From positions 1-64,000 of the forward strand of contig CAYMGE010000021.1 of the NCBI GenBank assembly GCA_964389925.1: a DNA stretch of 64,000 nucleotides, written 5' to 3'. Shown in pieces: positions 44,539 through 52,987 of this stretch. Origin of the DNA: CALECP01 sp964389925 (GTDB lineage: Bacteria; Chloroflexota; Anaerolineae; Promineifilales; Promineifilaceae). Made by a program: the position numbers and the translations under genes. Every line of letters begins with the position of its first letter. Position 1 is the first letter of the stretch. Below the pieces are notes generated by a model. It worked only from the letters and a program-made list of their open reading frames with translations, was not told the DNA's origin and made no database searches.

Positions 44539-45680
44539 AGAAAGACGCACGTCTCGCCCTTTTTCTGATAACGCTCCTGACCGGTGTGACGGTTGCCATC
44601 AACATTTTGCAGGCGCGTAGTGCCAGCGACACGCCGCTCGACAGCGCATCGACGCGACCATTAGGCGCAAAAGCGTTTCGTCTGTGGCTGGATGAGATGG
44701 GCTACAGCACCAGCGACCGCACCCTCACCAACTTTGCCCCACCCATTGATTCGACAATTGTTCTCATGTTGGAGCCAACCGTCCCCGTCACAAATCGAGA
44801 GATGGAGACGCTAGAAGCGTGGATTGAAGCCGGCGGCACGCTGTTTGTGACAGGAGATGGCGACGTTGTGCGACAGGTTGCAGGTTATTTTGACGTGGCG
44901 AATGTCACGGTGTTTGCCATTGATGCGCCCGTGACTGCTTTACATCCGCGCCTGCACACGCTCGCCCAATGGGACACACGAACGCTCTCACCCAACATCA
45001 TTTTCGAGCCGCAAATGGATGAATTTATCCCACTGCTGGCAATTGAAGATGGGCTGGTTGCGTTGGCTATTCCGATGGGTGAGGGGATGGTGCAGCTCTC
45101 GGCACTGGACGCGCCGTTTGCCAACTATGCTATTGAAGAAAACGCCGAACTCGCACTCAATTTGCTGGCCTTTTCGGGAGCAATTGATGAGGGAACGCTG
45201 TGGTTTGACGAATGGCATCATGGCGTTCGCACGTTGGTCAATCCGGATGCCATTATCGGCCCCAGCGCGTGGCTGCGCCAGACGCGAGCAGGTCAGGCAT
45301 TGATCTATGTGGGGGGACTGCTTTTTGTGATGTTGCTGTGGCAAGGCCGACGTTTCGGCCGACCCATTCCCCTAAAAACCCAACAAACCCGCCGCGCCCC
45401 GCTCGAATACGTGACCGCCATCGCCAACCTCAATCGACGTGCCGATAATCGGTCTGCTGTTCTCAACGAGTACAAACGCCGCTTCAAACGTCAGATCGGC
45501 GCACGTTATCACATCGACCCAACCCAACCAGACCCCGATTTTCTGAGTGCGCTGCGCCGTGCAAACGGTCATTTAGATATAGAGGAGGTTGCGACCGTTT
45601 TACATCGGTTGACAACGGTCAGAGATGAGGGGGAGATGGTGGCGATTTCGGCCGAAGTAGCCGACTGGCTACAACACTAA
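44535..45680 (+). CDS. DUF4350 domain membrane protein
   Basis: The protein has 381 residues. An N-terminal membrane helix (LALFLITLLTGVTVAINIL) is followed by the DUF4350 region, a Rossmann-like extracytoplasmic domain (RPLGAKAFRLWLDEMGY, LEAWIEAGGTLFVTGDG, DEWHHG). A second membrane helix (ALIYVGGLLFVMLLW) and a basic cytoplasmic tail (GRRFGRPIPL, YKRRFKRQIG) end it. In many bacteria this family forms a module with DUF4129, MoxR and DUF58 proteins and may act in envelope maturation. Here MoxR and DUF58 are missing downstream, where a convergent ABC ATPase gene begins. Confidence 0.87.
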   Translation: MKKDARLALFLITLLTGVTVAINILQARSASDTPLDSASTRPLGAKAFRLWLDEMGYSTSDRTLTNFAPPIDSTIVLMLEPTVPVTNREMETLEAWIEAGGTLFVTGDGDVVRQVAGYFDVANVTVFAIDAPVTALHPRLHTLAQWDTRTLSPNIIFEPQMDEFIPLLAIEDGLVALAIPMGEGMVQLSALDAPFANYAIEENAELALNLLAFSGAIDEGTLWFDEWHHGVRTLVNPDAIIGPSAWLRQTRAGQALIYVGGLLFVMLLWQGRRFGRPIPLKTQQTRRAPLEYVTAIANLNRRADNRSAVLNEYKRRFKRQIGARYHIDPTQPDPDFLSALRRANGHLDIEEVATVLHRLTTVRDEGEMVAISAEVADWLQH

Positions 45681-45724
45681 AAGTATTCCGTCTCTCATTT
45701 TACTGTCATTCCTGCGAACTACAT

Positions 45725-45750
45725 TAGTCTTTGGCTTTTGCCAAAGCCTC
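45725..45750. terminator. Hairpin between the convergent DUF4350 and ABC ATPase genes
   Basis: CTTTGGC (45729-45735) and GCCAAAG (45740-45746) form a perfect 7-bp stem with a TTTT loop, extended by AG/CT pairs around a mismatch. It touches the stop codon of the ABC ATPase gene. A bidirectional terminator is plausible, but T-runs are short. Confidence 0.45.
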
Positions 45751-46703
45751 TAATCAGTCAACTGCAAAAAGACATCATCCAACGTCGGCTGTTCACTCTC
45801 GATATTTCTGATTGGAATATCATGTTGTCGCAAAATATCGAGAATGGGTGACAAGAAGTTTCCGTCTTCCGGAATCGTGAACTGAAGGGTGTCGCCAGCG
45901 ATAGTGAAGTTGGGCGCATATTGGCTGATCTCCGCCTCCGCTCGCTCATCCCAGCGTCGAACTGTGAGGCGAAACAGGCGCGTTGGCTGAATTTGACGGC
46001 GTAAATCGGCCGAGCTTCCCACCCCACGTACCAATCCCTTATCCATCACCGCCACGCGATCGCACAGCTTCTCCGCCTCATTCAAATCGTGCGTGATCAG
46101 AAAGACGGTCATGTTGCGGCGTGAGCGGATGTCGAGGATCAGATCGTGCAGGTCAATCGTTGAAACAGGATCGAGGCTGCGCGAGGGTTCGTCGAGAAAG
46201 AGGATTTTCGGCCGATGTAACAACCCACGCGCAATTGCCACACGCTGTTTCATCCCGGTCGAAAAATCGCTAAAACGGCTGTCGGCCCTGTTCAACAACT
46301 GCACAGCATCCAGCACTTCGTCTACTCGCTGCGCGGCCTCTTTGCCAAACATGCCATACATCGCGGCATAAAAGATCAGATTGCGTCGTGCGGAGAGCCG
46401 CCAAAAGAAGCTGCGCTCATCCGTCACGACCAGCCCAACGGCCGCTCGAATCGCAGCCTCCTCTGTCAAATCATACCCTGCCACCGTCGCGTCTCCCCCC
46501 GATGGTACGACCAGCGTACACAACATTTTGACGAGCGTTGTTTTCCCCGCCCCATTCGGCCCCAACAGCCCAAATAGCTCACCGCGCTCCACATGCAGGT
46601 CAACGCCGCACACCGCCTGTGTGCCGCCACCACCCTGTATGCGTCGCCAACCTCGACGTGGCGGGAACGTTTTTGTGAGCTTATTTGCATCAACTGCTAA
46701 CAT
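45750..46703 (-). CDS. ABC transporter ATP-binding protein (ABC-2/DRA type)
   Basis: The protein has 317 residues. Walker A is GLLGPNGAGKTT, the signature FSTGMKQRVAIARGLL (SGG replaced by STG), Walker B ILFLDEP and the switch His in LITHDLNEAE. After the ATPase core a C-terminal domain of about 90 residues ends in TLDDVFLQLTD, typical of ATPases that pair with ABC-2 type exporter permeases (polysaccharide, lipid, drug or Na+ exporters). No permease gene is adjacent downstream, where a convergent gene ends, so it must be encoded elsewhere. It lies 81 bp after enolase, separated by a strong hairpin, so it is probably a separate transcript. Confidence 0.9.
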   Translation of the reverse strand: MLAVDANKLTKTFPPRRGWRRIQGGGGTQAVCGVDLHVERGELFGLLGPNGAGKTTLVKMLCTLVVPSGGDATVAGYDLTEEAAIRAAVGLVVTDERSFFWRLSARRNLIFYAAMYGMFGKEAAQRVDEVLDAVQLLNRADSRFSDFSTGMKQRVAIARGLLHRPKILFLDEPSRSLDPVSTIDLHDLILDIRSRRNMTVFLITHDLNEAEKLCDRVAVMDKGLVRGVGSSADLRRQIQPTRLFRLTVRRWDERAEAEISQYAPNFTIAGDTLQFTIPEDGNFLSPILDILRQHDIPIRNIESEQPTLDDVFLQLTD

Positions 46704-46737
46704 AATTGGAATGGATAGGTTGAGGGTTGGTTACAAG

Positions 46738-46780
46738 TGTGTTGCGTATTGCGTAAGTTGGACACGCAATACGCAACACA
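46738..46780. terminator. 17-bp hairpin after the enolase gene
   Basis: TGTGTTGCGTATTGCGT (46738-46754) and ACGCAATACGCAACACA (46764-46780) pair perfectly around a 9-nt loop. It starts 4 bp past the enolase stop. The T-run (six T at 46781-46786) is on the plus side, overlapping the enolase stop, and not where minus-strand transcription would need it. It may work as a stem-only terminator, an mRNA 3'-end protector or a repeat element. Confidence 0.7.
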
Positions 46781-46784
46781 TTTT

Positions 46785-48071
46785 TTACCGTGTCAAATTT
46801 GTAAACGCGCCGATCCCAGCATAACGCGCCATATCGCCTAAGTTTTCTTCAATCCGCAAAAGCTGATTGTACTTTGCAACACGGTCGGAGCGTGCTGGTG
46901 CCCCCGTCTTGATTTGACCTGCGTTGAGACCCACCACGAGGTCTGCAATGGTGTTATCTTCTGTCTCACCGCTGCGATGGCTGACGACCGCTGTCCAGCC
47001 ATTTTGCTGAACCATCTGAACCGCATCGATTGACTCGGAGAGCGTGCCAATTTGGTTGACTTTGCAGAGCAGTGAATTGGCAGCCTTGAGATCGAAGCCC
47101 GTCTGAATCCGCTTGACGTTGGTGACGAGCAGATCATCACCGACAATCTGCACGCGGTCGCCGACACGCTCTGTTAGCATTGTCCATGCTTCCCAATCGT
47201 CCTCATGCAGCCCGTCCTCAATTGAGATAATCGGATATTTGTCGCACCAGTTGGCGAGAAAATCGACCATCTCTGCACCGGACAGAACTTTATCTTCCGT
47301 TTTGAGGTGATATTTGCCATCCTCATAAAATTCGCTAGCGGCCGCATCCATCGCTAGCATGATTTGATCGCCAGCTGAGTAGCCCGCGCGGTCAATTGCT
47401 TCGAGGATCAGGTCAAACGCTTCGCTGTTGGCCGAGACGCTGGGGGCAAACCCACCTTCATCACCAGTTGTCGTGCGATACCCTTTTTGCGTGAGAACTT
47501 TTTTGAGATTGTGATAAATCTCAGCACCCCAGCGCAACCCTTCCGCAAATGAGCCAGCCCCAATCGGCATGACCATAAACTCTTGTAGGTCGGTTGCACC
47601 AGCCGCGTGCTTGCCGCCATTCATGATGTTCATCATTGGGACGGGCAACACGTGGGCATTGACCCCACCAATATATTGGTAAAGTGGCAAACCAACGCTG
47701 TTTGCGCCCGCTTTAGCAACAGCTAGTGAGACCCCAAGAATAGCATTTGCGCCGAAGTTGCTTTTGTTCTCCGTGCCGTCTGCGTCGATCATGGCTTGAT
47801 CGATCTCGCGCTGGCGCGTGCCATCCAGCCCATGTACGACTTCCGCTAGTTCGTTGTTGACGACGGCAACGGCATCCTGCACGCCTTTGCCTAGATAACG
47901 CCCTTTGTCGCCGTCGCGCTTTTCCCACGCTTCATGAACGCCCGTTGATGCGCCAGATGGCACGATGGCTCGGCCGTGTGCGCCATCTTCGAGTAAAACC
48001 TCAACTTCAACCGTTGGGTTACCGCGCGAGTCTAGGACTTCTCGGCCGTGAATTGCTTCGATATATGACAT
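46785..48071 (-). CDS. eno: Enolase
   Basis: The 428-residue protein is collinear with bacterial enolases. It converts 2-phosphoglycerate to phosphoenolpyruvate in glycolysis and is also a degradosome component in some bacteria. Motifs visible are AIHGREVLDSRGNPTVEVEV at the N-terminus, SGASTGVHEA, the metal-binding Asp/Glu set (MLAMDAAASEFYEDG, ISIEDGLHEDDWEAW, VGDDLLVTN), and the active-site Lys and His in LLCKVNQIGTL and VSHRSGETED. ATG 48071 follows AGGAG at good spacing. It is preceded by a divergent kinase gene and followed by a 17-bp hairpin, so it is probably monocistronic. Confidence 0.98.
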   Translation of the reverse strand: MSYIEAIHGREVLDSRGNPTVEVEVLLEDGAHGRAIVPSGASTGVHEAWEKRDGDKGRYLGKGVQDAVAVVNNELAEVVHGLDGTRQREIDQAMIDADGTENKSNFGANAILGVSLAVAKAGANSVGLPLYQYIGGVNAHVLPVPMMNIMNGGKHAAGATDLQEFMVMPIGAGSFAEGLRWGAEIYHNLKKVLTQKGYRTTTGDEGGFAPSVSANSEAFDLILEAIDRAGYSAGDQIMLAMDAAASEFYEDGKYHLKTEDKVLSGAEMVDFLANWCDKYPIISIEDGLHEDDWEAWTMLTERVGDRVQIVGDDLLVTNVKRIQTGFDLKAANSLLCKVNQIGTLSESIDAVQMVQQNGWTAVVSHRSGETEDNTIADLVVGLNAGQIKTGAPARSDRVAKYNQLLRIEENLGDMARYAGIGAFTNLTR

Positions 48072-48190
48072 AATTTTTACTCCTGTGCATCGCCGTCACT
48101 AACGTTGCCTGCTCTACATGATGCAAATTATTTGTTGCGCGGACGGGGATGCTGTTTTTTTAGCTATCCTGTGTCAATATACATCGGACA

Positions 48191-50284
48191 GTGAAAATGG
48201 CAAGAAAGGGGTTGCAATTAAGGGGGATCATCGCTGATAATGAGGTTATGTCTATAGTAGTTCCGACGATCTCCACCTCACTTTTTGAACAATTAACACA
48301 CGACCTCGCTGAGATTTACGATTCGCATCATGTCTGCATGGTAGCGGCACAAACGTTGGCGAGGACAACACAGCACACAGCAATTGTCATTTTGCGGTCG
48401 CCCTATAAAGAACATTATGACGTTTGGTGTGCTTCTTCGGATGGCGTGATGGAGCAGTTGATTTGGCGAGACGAGATGTCGGTCTTGAATAGACCGCTGA
48501 CGGGGAGCGCGGTTGTGCAGTTGAACTCGGCCGATCTCGTGCTATCCCCCATCGCCACACGCGGCTCCACCCTCACCCTCGCGCCCTTTAACAAAACTCG
48601 CTATGGCTCAACACCAGCCGGAGCCATTGGCTTGCTCGATCTGCAAATCACCATTCCACTGCAATCTGCCGCTCACTTCGTCACGATCTATCTCGAACGC
48701 GCCGTTTTGCGCTATCGTTCGACCCAACAGGAAATTGTCTTTGATGTCGTCAATGAGATCACGCTTTCGTTGACCTCCACCCTCAGTTTAGAGGAAATTT
48801 TTGACGAGGTTTCCAACCCCGTGCGCCAGATTCTCAACGTCGAATCAGTCTCGATTGGACTCTATGATAATGAAAAAAATGAGTTGGTCTTTATCAAAGA
48901 TTTGATGGAGTCTTTCTTTCAGGACTATCCCGAAGTACGCTTGAAAGCGGGACAGGGAATCGCTGGCTGGGTGCTGGCAAACAAAGAACCTCTGATGATT
49001 AACAACGTCTATGCTGACCAGCGGTTTTATTCAGAAATCGACGCGGCCTCTGGCTTTGTGACAAATTCAATCTTGGCCGTCCCTTTGATGGTGGAAGGAA
49101 CGGTCGTCGGGGTCGTTGAGGCGATCAACAAGCAAGTCGGCCGCTTTGACAACTCCGATCTCGACCTCATGCGTGCCATCGCCAGCCCGCTCGCCATCGC
49201 GCTTGAAAACGCCGGGCTGCACAATGAGGTTCTCGCTGAAAAACGCCGCATCGAAACGATCTTTGACAACATGTCGGAGGGGCTGCTCACGACAGACGCG
49301 CTGGGCAACATCACGACCGTTAACGACTCGATGACCGCTCTCTTGCAGAAAGAGCGATCTGACCTGATCGGCCGACCCCTCCAAAAGCTACTCCAAGCAC
49401 GACGTGGCAACATCACGACCTTTATCGAGCAGGTCTTGACAGCAGTTGACGACACAGATGGTCTCGCCTGTGATGTCTACACCGACTACTCTTCTGATGC
49501 CGTCCCCGTTCTTATCAGCGCGGCCAATATCAAAGACCCTAGCGGCCGCATCAGTGAGGCCATCTTTGTCTTTAGCGACTTGCGCGAAATCCGCGAGGTC
49601 GAGCGAATGCGCGATGACTTTTTCCACAATATCGTGCATGAGCTTCGCACACCGCTGGCGACCATTCTGCTCTATGCGCGATTGTTGCGTAAAGGGGTCA
49701 AAAATCCTGAAAAAGCAGAACGCTTCTTCGATACCATCGTCGATGAAAGTGATCGTTTGCAGGCGATGGTGCGCCAGATGCTCTCGTTGGCAAAGATGGA
49801 GGCGAATGAAACGCAGCGCAGTACCAACCGTGTTGAGACACAATCGCTATTTCAAGAGATCGTACCGCCCCTGCACGATGCCGCCACAGCGAAGGGGTTG
49901 GGCTTTATTACGCAAATCGCGGCCCCATTACCATCTGTTTATGGCGACCGCGACATGCTTTACTCAATCTTTAAGAATTTGATCGACAACGCCATCAAGT
50001 TCACGCCAACAGGCTCGGTATCTGTGTCAGCTAAACGGGACGGTGATATGCTACAGGTTGAGGTGGCAGATGAGGGCATTGGGATTTCGGCCGATGGGCA
50101 AAAAAATCTCTTTCGCCGCTTCTATCGCACCAAAACTGCCGTCGAACACGGCATCGCCGGCACGGGTCTCGGTCTCTACATGGTCAAAGAAGGGGTCGAA
50201 AAACATCAGGGGACGCTCACCGTCAGCAGCACACTTGGGCAAGGCACGCAGTTTACAGTTCGCTTACCAGTTATTGATCTTTGA
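48191..50284 (+). CDS. Soluble sensor histidine kinase with GAF and PAS domains
   Basis: The protein has up to 697 residues and no membrane helix. The first 190 residues have a weak GAF-like look. A clear GAF domain (about 195-350; VSIGLYDNEKNELVFI, GIAGWVLANKEPL) and a PAS domain (about 360-475; NMSEGLLTTDALGNITTVND) follow. The HisKA H-box has His483 in VHELRTPLATIL. The ATPase domain shows NAIKFTP (N), DEGIGIS (G1) and GTGLGLYMVKEG (G2). It should pass phosphate to a response regulator encoded elsewhere. The start is unclear: GTG 48191, ATG 48197 and ATG 48248 are all in frame and none has a properly spaced ribosome site. Confidence 0.92.
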   Translation: MKMARKGLQLRGIIADNEVMSIVVPTISTSLFEQLTHDLAEIYDSHHVCMVAAQTLARTTQHTAIVILRSPYKEHYDVWCASSDGVMEQLIWRDEMSVLNRPLTGSAVVQLNSADLVLSPIATRGSTLTLAPFNKTRYGSTPAGAIGLLDLQITIPLQSAAHFVTIYLERAVLRYRSTQQEIVFDVVNEITLSLTSTLSLEEIFDEVSNPVRQILNVESVSIGLYDNEKNELVFIKDLMESFFQDYPEVRLKAGQGIAGWVLANKEPLMINNVYADQRFYSEIDAASGFVTNSILAVPLMVEGTVVGVVEAINKQVGRFDNSDLDLMRAIASPLAIALENAGLHNEVLAEKRRIETIFDNMSEGLLTTDALGNITTVNDSMTALLQKERSDLIGRPLQKLLQARRGNITTFIEQVLTAVDDTDGLACDVYTDYSSDAVPVLISAANIKDPSGRISEAIFVFSDLREIREVERMRDDFFHNIVHELRTPLATILLYARLLRKGVKNPEKAERFFDTIVDESDRLQAMVRQMLSLAKMEANETQRSTNRVETQSLFQEIVPPLHDAATAKGLGFITQIAAPLPSVYGDRDMLYSIFKNLIDNAIKFTPTGSVSVSAKRDGDMLQVEVADEGIGISADGQKNLFRRFYRTKTAVEHGIAGTGLGLYMVKEGVEKHQGTLTVSSTLGQGTQFTVRLPVIDL

Positions 50285-50289
50285 TGGAC

Positions 50290-50322
50290 GTTGCAAGTGA
50301 CATCTGTTTCTTCACTTGCAAC
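50290..50322. terminator. Hairpin after the histidine kinase gene
   Basis: GTTGCAAGTGA (50290-50300) and TCACTTGCAAC (50312-50322) pair perfectly over 11 bp around an 11-nt loop, starting 6 bp past the stop. No T-run follows. It is one of the group of post-stop hairpins in this window. Confidence 0.5.
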
Positions 50323-50333
50323 TCCCGACACTT

Positions 50334-50633
50334 ATGCTCTCATATAGACGCGCCGCGACGCTCAAACTCGCGGCAAATGCAACGGAAATCGATCTCTCTG
50401 TGATGCAGGGGCGCATCCAGCGCACAGCAGACGGCTGGAAAATTGGACGTTACGACTTACTCGCGTGGCTGGCGGCGCATGAGGGAGAGGAGATCGTGAC
50501 GATTTTGGGATCGTTGGAGGATGATCGGCCGATTGCCCCGCAAACCTGTCGCAAATGCGGCCGTGACTACACCGATGCCGAATGCCCACACTGTCGTTAC
50601 AATCGCACACGTTTTCGAGGGCTTGGCCGCTGA
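50334..50633 (+). CDS. Small protein with HTH-like N-terminus and zinc ribbon
   Basis: The protein has 99 residues from ATG 50334. A TTG at 50316 is possible but falls in the preceding hairpin. The N-terminal half (YRRAATLKLAANATEIDLSVMQGRIQRTADGWKIGRYDLLAWL) reads like an excisionase/MerR-like DNA-binding helix-turn-helix. The C-terminal half has two Cys pairs, CRKCG and CPHCRY, spaced as a zinc ribbon. No family name can be given with confidence. It lies 50 bp after the kinase gene on the same strand, so it could be part of that signalling unit. Confidence 0.6.
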   Translation: MLSYRRAATLKLAANATEIDLSVMQGRIQRTADGWKIGRYDLLAWLAAHEGEEIVTILGSLEDDRPIAPQTCRKCGRDYTDAECPHCRYNRTRFRGLGR

Positions 50634-50731
50634 ACTAGATCGTAAACAACTGTCGCCTCATCGAAGGTCGTTAAGTAGTCAGGCAAAAGTTTTGGGCAAT
50701 GGTAAACGGTATTCGGTAGTGTTTAGAGCTG

Positions 50732-51151
50732 ATGACTGCCAACTACAACACAGTCGTCGGGCTGCTGCCCACGCTGGACGACATTCGCTACAACTTGACC
50801 AAGCAGCACATTAATTTGCAACAATGGGCAACCCTTCTGCCCCTCGAACCACTGATTGCCTTCCACCGCAGCTACATCGATGAAGCGCAATTGGCACAAG
50901 ATCGCAATCATGATTTGTTGCTGGCGTTGATCGGGACGGCTCTGGCTGTGCCGGGTGTCTTTGACCGCGTGGCAGCAGCGATGCTGTTGGCTTGCTTTGA
51001 TCCAGCGACGACAAACTGTCTGTTTTTGGGGGAGAGCGCGGCCGAGACGCTAAATTACAGTATTTTCACCCTGTTAGTGGTGCAGTTAATTGTCGTGTTG
51101 CTCGTGACATGGCTAGTATTTTGCGTGTTGAAATGGATTCGACGACGCTAA
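50732..51151 (+). CDS. Hypothetical protein with C-terminal membrane helix
   Basis: The protein has 139 residues from ATG 50732 (AGAG upstream). The first 60 residues are hydrophilic and helical. A moderately hydrophobic stretch (LLLALIGTALAVPGVF) is followed by a strong membrane helix near the end (SIFTLLVVQLIVVLLVTWLVFCVL) and a basic tail (KWIRRR). I recognise no family. It stands between the zinc-ribbon gene and murA on the same strand, 102 bp before the murA start. Confidence 0.55.
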   Translation: MTANYNTVVGLLPTLDDIRYNLTKQHINLQQWATLLPLEPLIAFHRSYIDEAQLAQDRNHDLLLALIGTALAVPGVFDRVAAAMLLACFDPATTNCLFLGESAAETLNYSIFTLLVVQLIVVLLVTWLVFCVLKWIRRR

Positions 51152-51253
51152 AGTGGGTGAGACATAAATCCTTCACGCACTATCGTTGACCATAGCATTT
51201 GGCTATCTACAATTTTCACGAATAGTTCAACCGATAAGCTCAAGGAACATACA

Positions 51254-52546
51254 ATGGAAACATTACGCATCGAGGGCGGTCATCCGCTACGTGGCACGAT
51301 TACGGCTGGTGGCAACAAAAATGCGGCCCTCAAGCTGCTCCCCGCCTGTATTTTGACCGGTCAACCGGTCGTTTTGCACAATATCCCCAACATTCTAGGT
51401 GTGCGAAACACGCTGCTCATTCTGCGCGATTTGGGGGTCGATGTCGAAAAGATCGACAAAAACAGCTATCGCATCCATGCGGCCAATCTGAGCAAAACAC
51501 GTCTGAGCCGCGAGATCGCGGGGCAAACACGCGCCTCATTTGTCTTTTCGGGGCCGATGTTGGGGCGACTGGGGGCGTGTTGGGTTCCCGTTCCGGGTGG
51601 CGACATGATCGGCGGTCGGCCGCTAGACACCCACGTACAAGGGCTGCGTGCATTGGGGGCAACCGTTGAATTTGGAAAGGGCGGGTTTGAGATGTCGGCC
51701 GAGAAGCTCACAGGCGCAGGCTACTATCTGCAAACCCAACAAAGCGTGACCGCAACTGAAAACACGATCATGGCTGCTGTGCTAGCTGATGGGACAACGA
51801 TCATCGACAACGCCGCCTGCGAGCCACATGTACAAGATTTATGCAACTTGCTCACGATTATGGGCGCAAAAATTGACGGGATTGGTTCCAATCGCTTGAC
51901 GATTGAAGGAGTCGATAAACTGGGCGGCGGCGAATTTCGGATCGGCTCCGACTTTATGGAGGTCGGCAGTTTTATCGGTGCAGCGGCGGTCACGGGCGGC
52001 GAGATTCGGATCGAGAACGCGAGTCCAAACAGCCTTCGCATGGTCAAACTCGTCTACAATCAGTTAGGGGTGGACTTTGAGACGGATGGGGAGGCGGTGT
52101 TGGTTTCGGCCGATCAAGCCCTCACCATTGACCGCGCTCTCAGCGGCAGCGTCCTCGAAATCAAGCCACAGCCGTGGCCGGGCTTCCCGCCTGACTTGAT
52201 GAGCATTCTCGTCATCATGGCAACTCAAGCGCAGGGAGAAGTGCTGCTACATGATTGGATGTACGAAAGCCGCTTCTTCTTTGTGGATAAGCTCAACTTT
52301 ATGGGCGCACGCACCGTTTTATGCGATCCGCATCGCGTCATGATTCACGGCAAAACACAGCTCCACGCGAACCCCGCAGGCGTTTCCTCTCCCGACATTC
52401 GCGCCGGTATGGCGATGGTGTTGGCAGCTCTCTGCGCCAAAGGCACGACGCGCATCGGCAACATTCACCAGCTCGACCGTGGCTACGAGGACATCGAACA
52501 AAAGCTGCGCTCACTTGGCGCAAATGTTGAAAGATCAACCTCTTAA
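51254..52546 (+). CDS. murA: UDP-GlcNAc enolpyruvyl transferase MurA with Asp at the catalytic Cys position
   Basis: The 430-residue enzyme covers the full MurA fold. It transfers enolpyruvate from PEP to UDP-GlcNAc, the first committed step of peptidoglycan synthesis in the cytoplasm. Motifs are AGGNKNAALKLL (catalytic Lys), FSGPMLGRLG, PWPGFPPDLMS and GYEDIEQKLRSLGA at the end. The loop that in E. coli reads PGGC(115)TIG here reads PGGDMIG, with Asp at residue 117 (GAC at 51602-51604). Asp at this place keeps activity but removes the thiol attacked by fosfomycin, as in Mycobacterium, Chlamydia and Borrelia. ATG 51254 follows AAGGAA. It appears to be the only murA in the window. Confidence 0.97.
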   Translation: METLRIEGGHPLRGTITAGGNKNAALKLLPACILTGQPVVLHNIPNILGVRNTLLILRDLGVDVEKIDKNSYRIHAANLSKTRLSREIAGQTRASFVFSGPMLGRLGACWVPVPGGDMIGGRPLDTHVQGLRALGATVEFGKGGFEMSAEKLTGAGYYLQTQQSVTATENTIMAAVLADGTTIIDNAACEPHVQDLCNLLTIMGAKIDGIGSNRLTIEGVDKLGGGEFRIGSDFMEVGSFIGAAAVTGGEIRIENASPNSLRMVKLVYNQLGVDFETDGEAVLVSADQALTIDRALSGSVLEIKPQPWPGFPPDLMSILVIMATQAQGEVLLHDWMYESRFFFVDKLNFMGARTVLCDPHRVMIHGKTQLHANPAGVSSPDIRAGMAMVLAALCAKGTTRIGNIHQLDRGYEDIEQKLRSLGANVERSTS

Positions 52547-52614
52547 TACACATTTACGGTATTCATAACACTCAAAAATTGCCATTTTTGGACAGAAACA
52601 ATTTGTCAAATCAA

Positions 52615-52643
52615 TCGAAAACGGGGGGCAAATTTGCTATAAT
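52615..52643 (+). promoter_or_regulatory. Extended -10 promoter of the LRR/DUF6745 module
   Basis: TGCTATAAT (52635-52643) is a consensus extended -10. TCGAAA (52615-52620) stands at the -35 place with 17-bp spacing (4 of 6 consensus). Transcription would start near 52650, about 30 bp before the 98-residue gene. Confidence 0.6.
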
Positions 52644-52679
52644 TGGAACGTAATTTCCAACAAAAAACGTGAGGATTTT

Positions 52680-52976
52680 ATGTACAGACATGGCGATTTA
52701 ATCATCATTCCAGTGGCGAAAATGCCGACAAATTGTCGGAAACAGCAGCATCTAACGTTAGCACATGGCGAGGTGACGGGGCATACTCATCGGATTGCAG
52801 AGGTCGATTCGGCCGACCTCTACTCCCTCGCCGACCAATTTTTTCTGCACGTGACAGCCAAACAGGCGACGCTTGTACATGAAGAACATCGGCCGATTCC
52901 CTTGCCGCAAGGTCTATATCTCGTTCGTCACCAGCGCGAATATACACCGCAGCGCATTCGGCGTGTTGTTGATTAA
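52680..52976 (+). CDS. Small conserved protein linked to an LRR/DUF6745 protein
   Basis: The protein has 98 residues from ATG 52680 (GTGAGG five bases ahead). The sequence has a conserved feel: GDLIIIPVAK, LTLAHGEVTGHTHRI, FLHVTAKQATLVHEEHRPIPLP and REYTPQRIRRVVD. The His pattern (GHTHR, HEEHRPI) could bind a metal. Small beta-rich proteins of this kind occur beside DUF6745/LRR genes in Actinobacteria, Cyanobacteria and Chloroflexota, as I recall the family context. The function is unknown. The next gene starts 11 bp downstream with its own AAGGAG, so they form a two-gene operon under the promoter at 52615. Confidence 0.7.
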   Translation: MYRHGDLIIIPVAKMPTNCRKQQHLTLAHGEVTGHTHRIAEVDSADLYSLADQFFLHVTAKQATLVHEEHRPIPLPQGLYLVRHQREYTPQRIRRVVD

Positions 52977-52987
52977 AAGGAGCAAAT

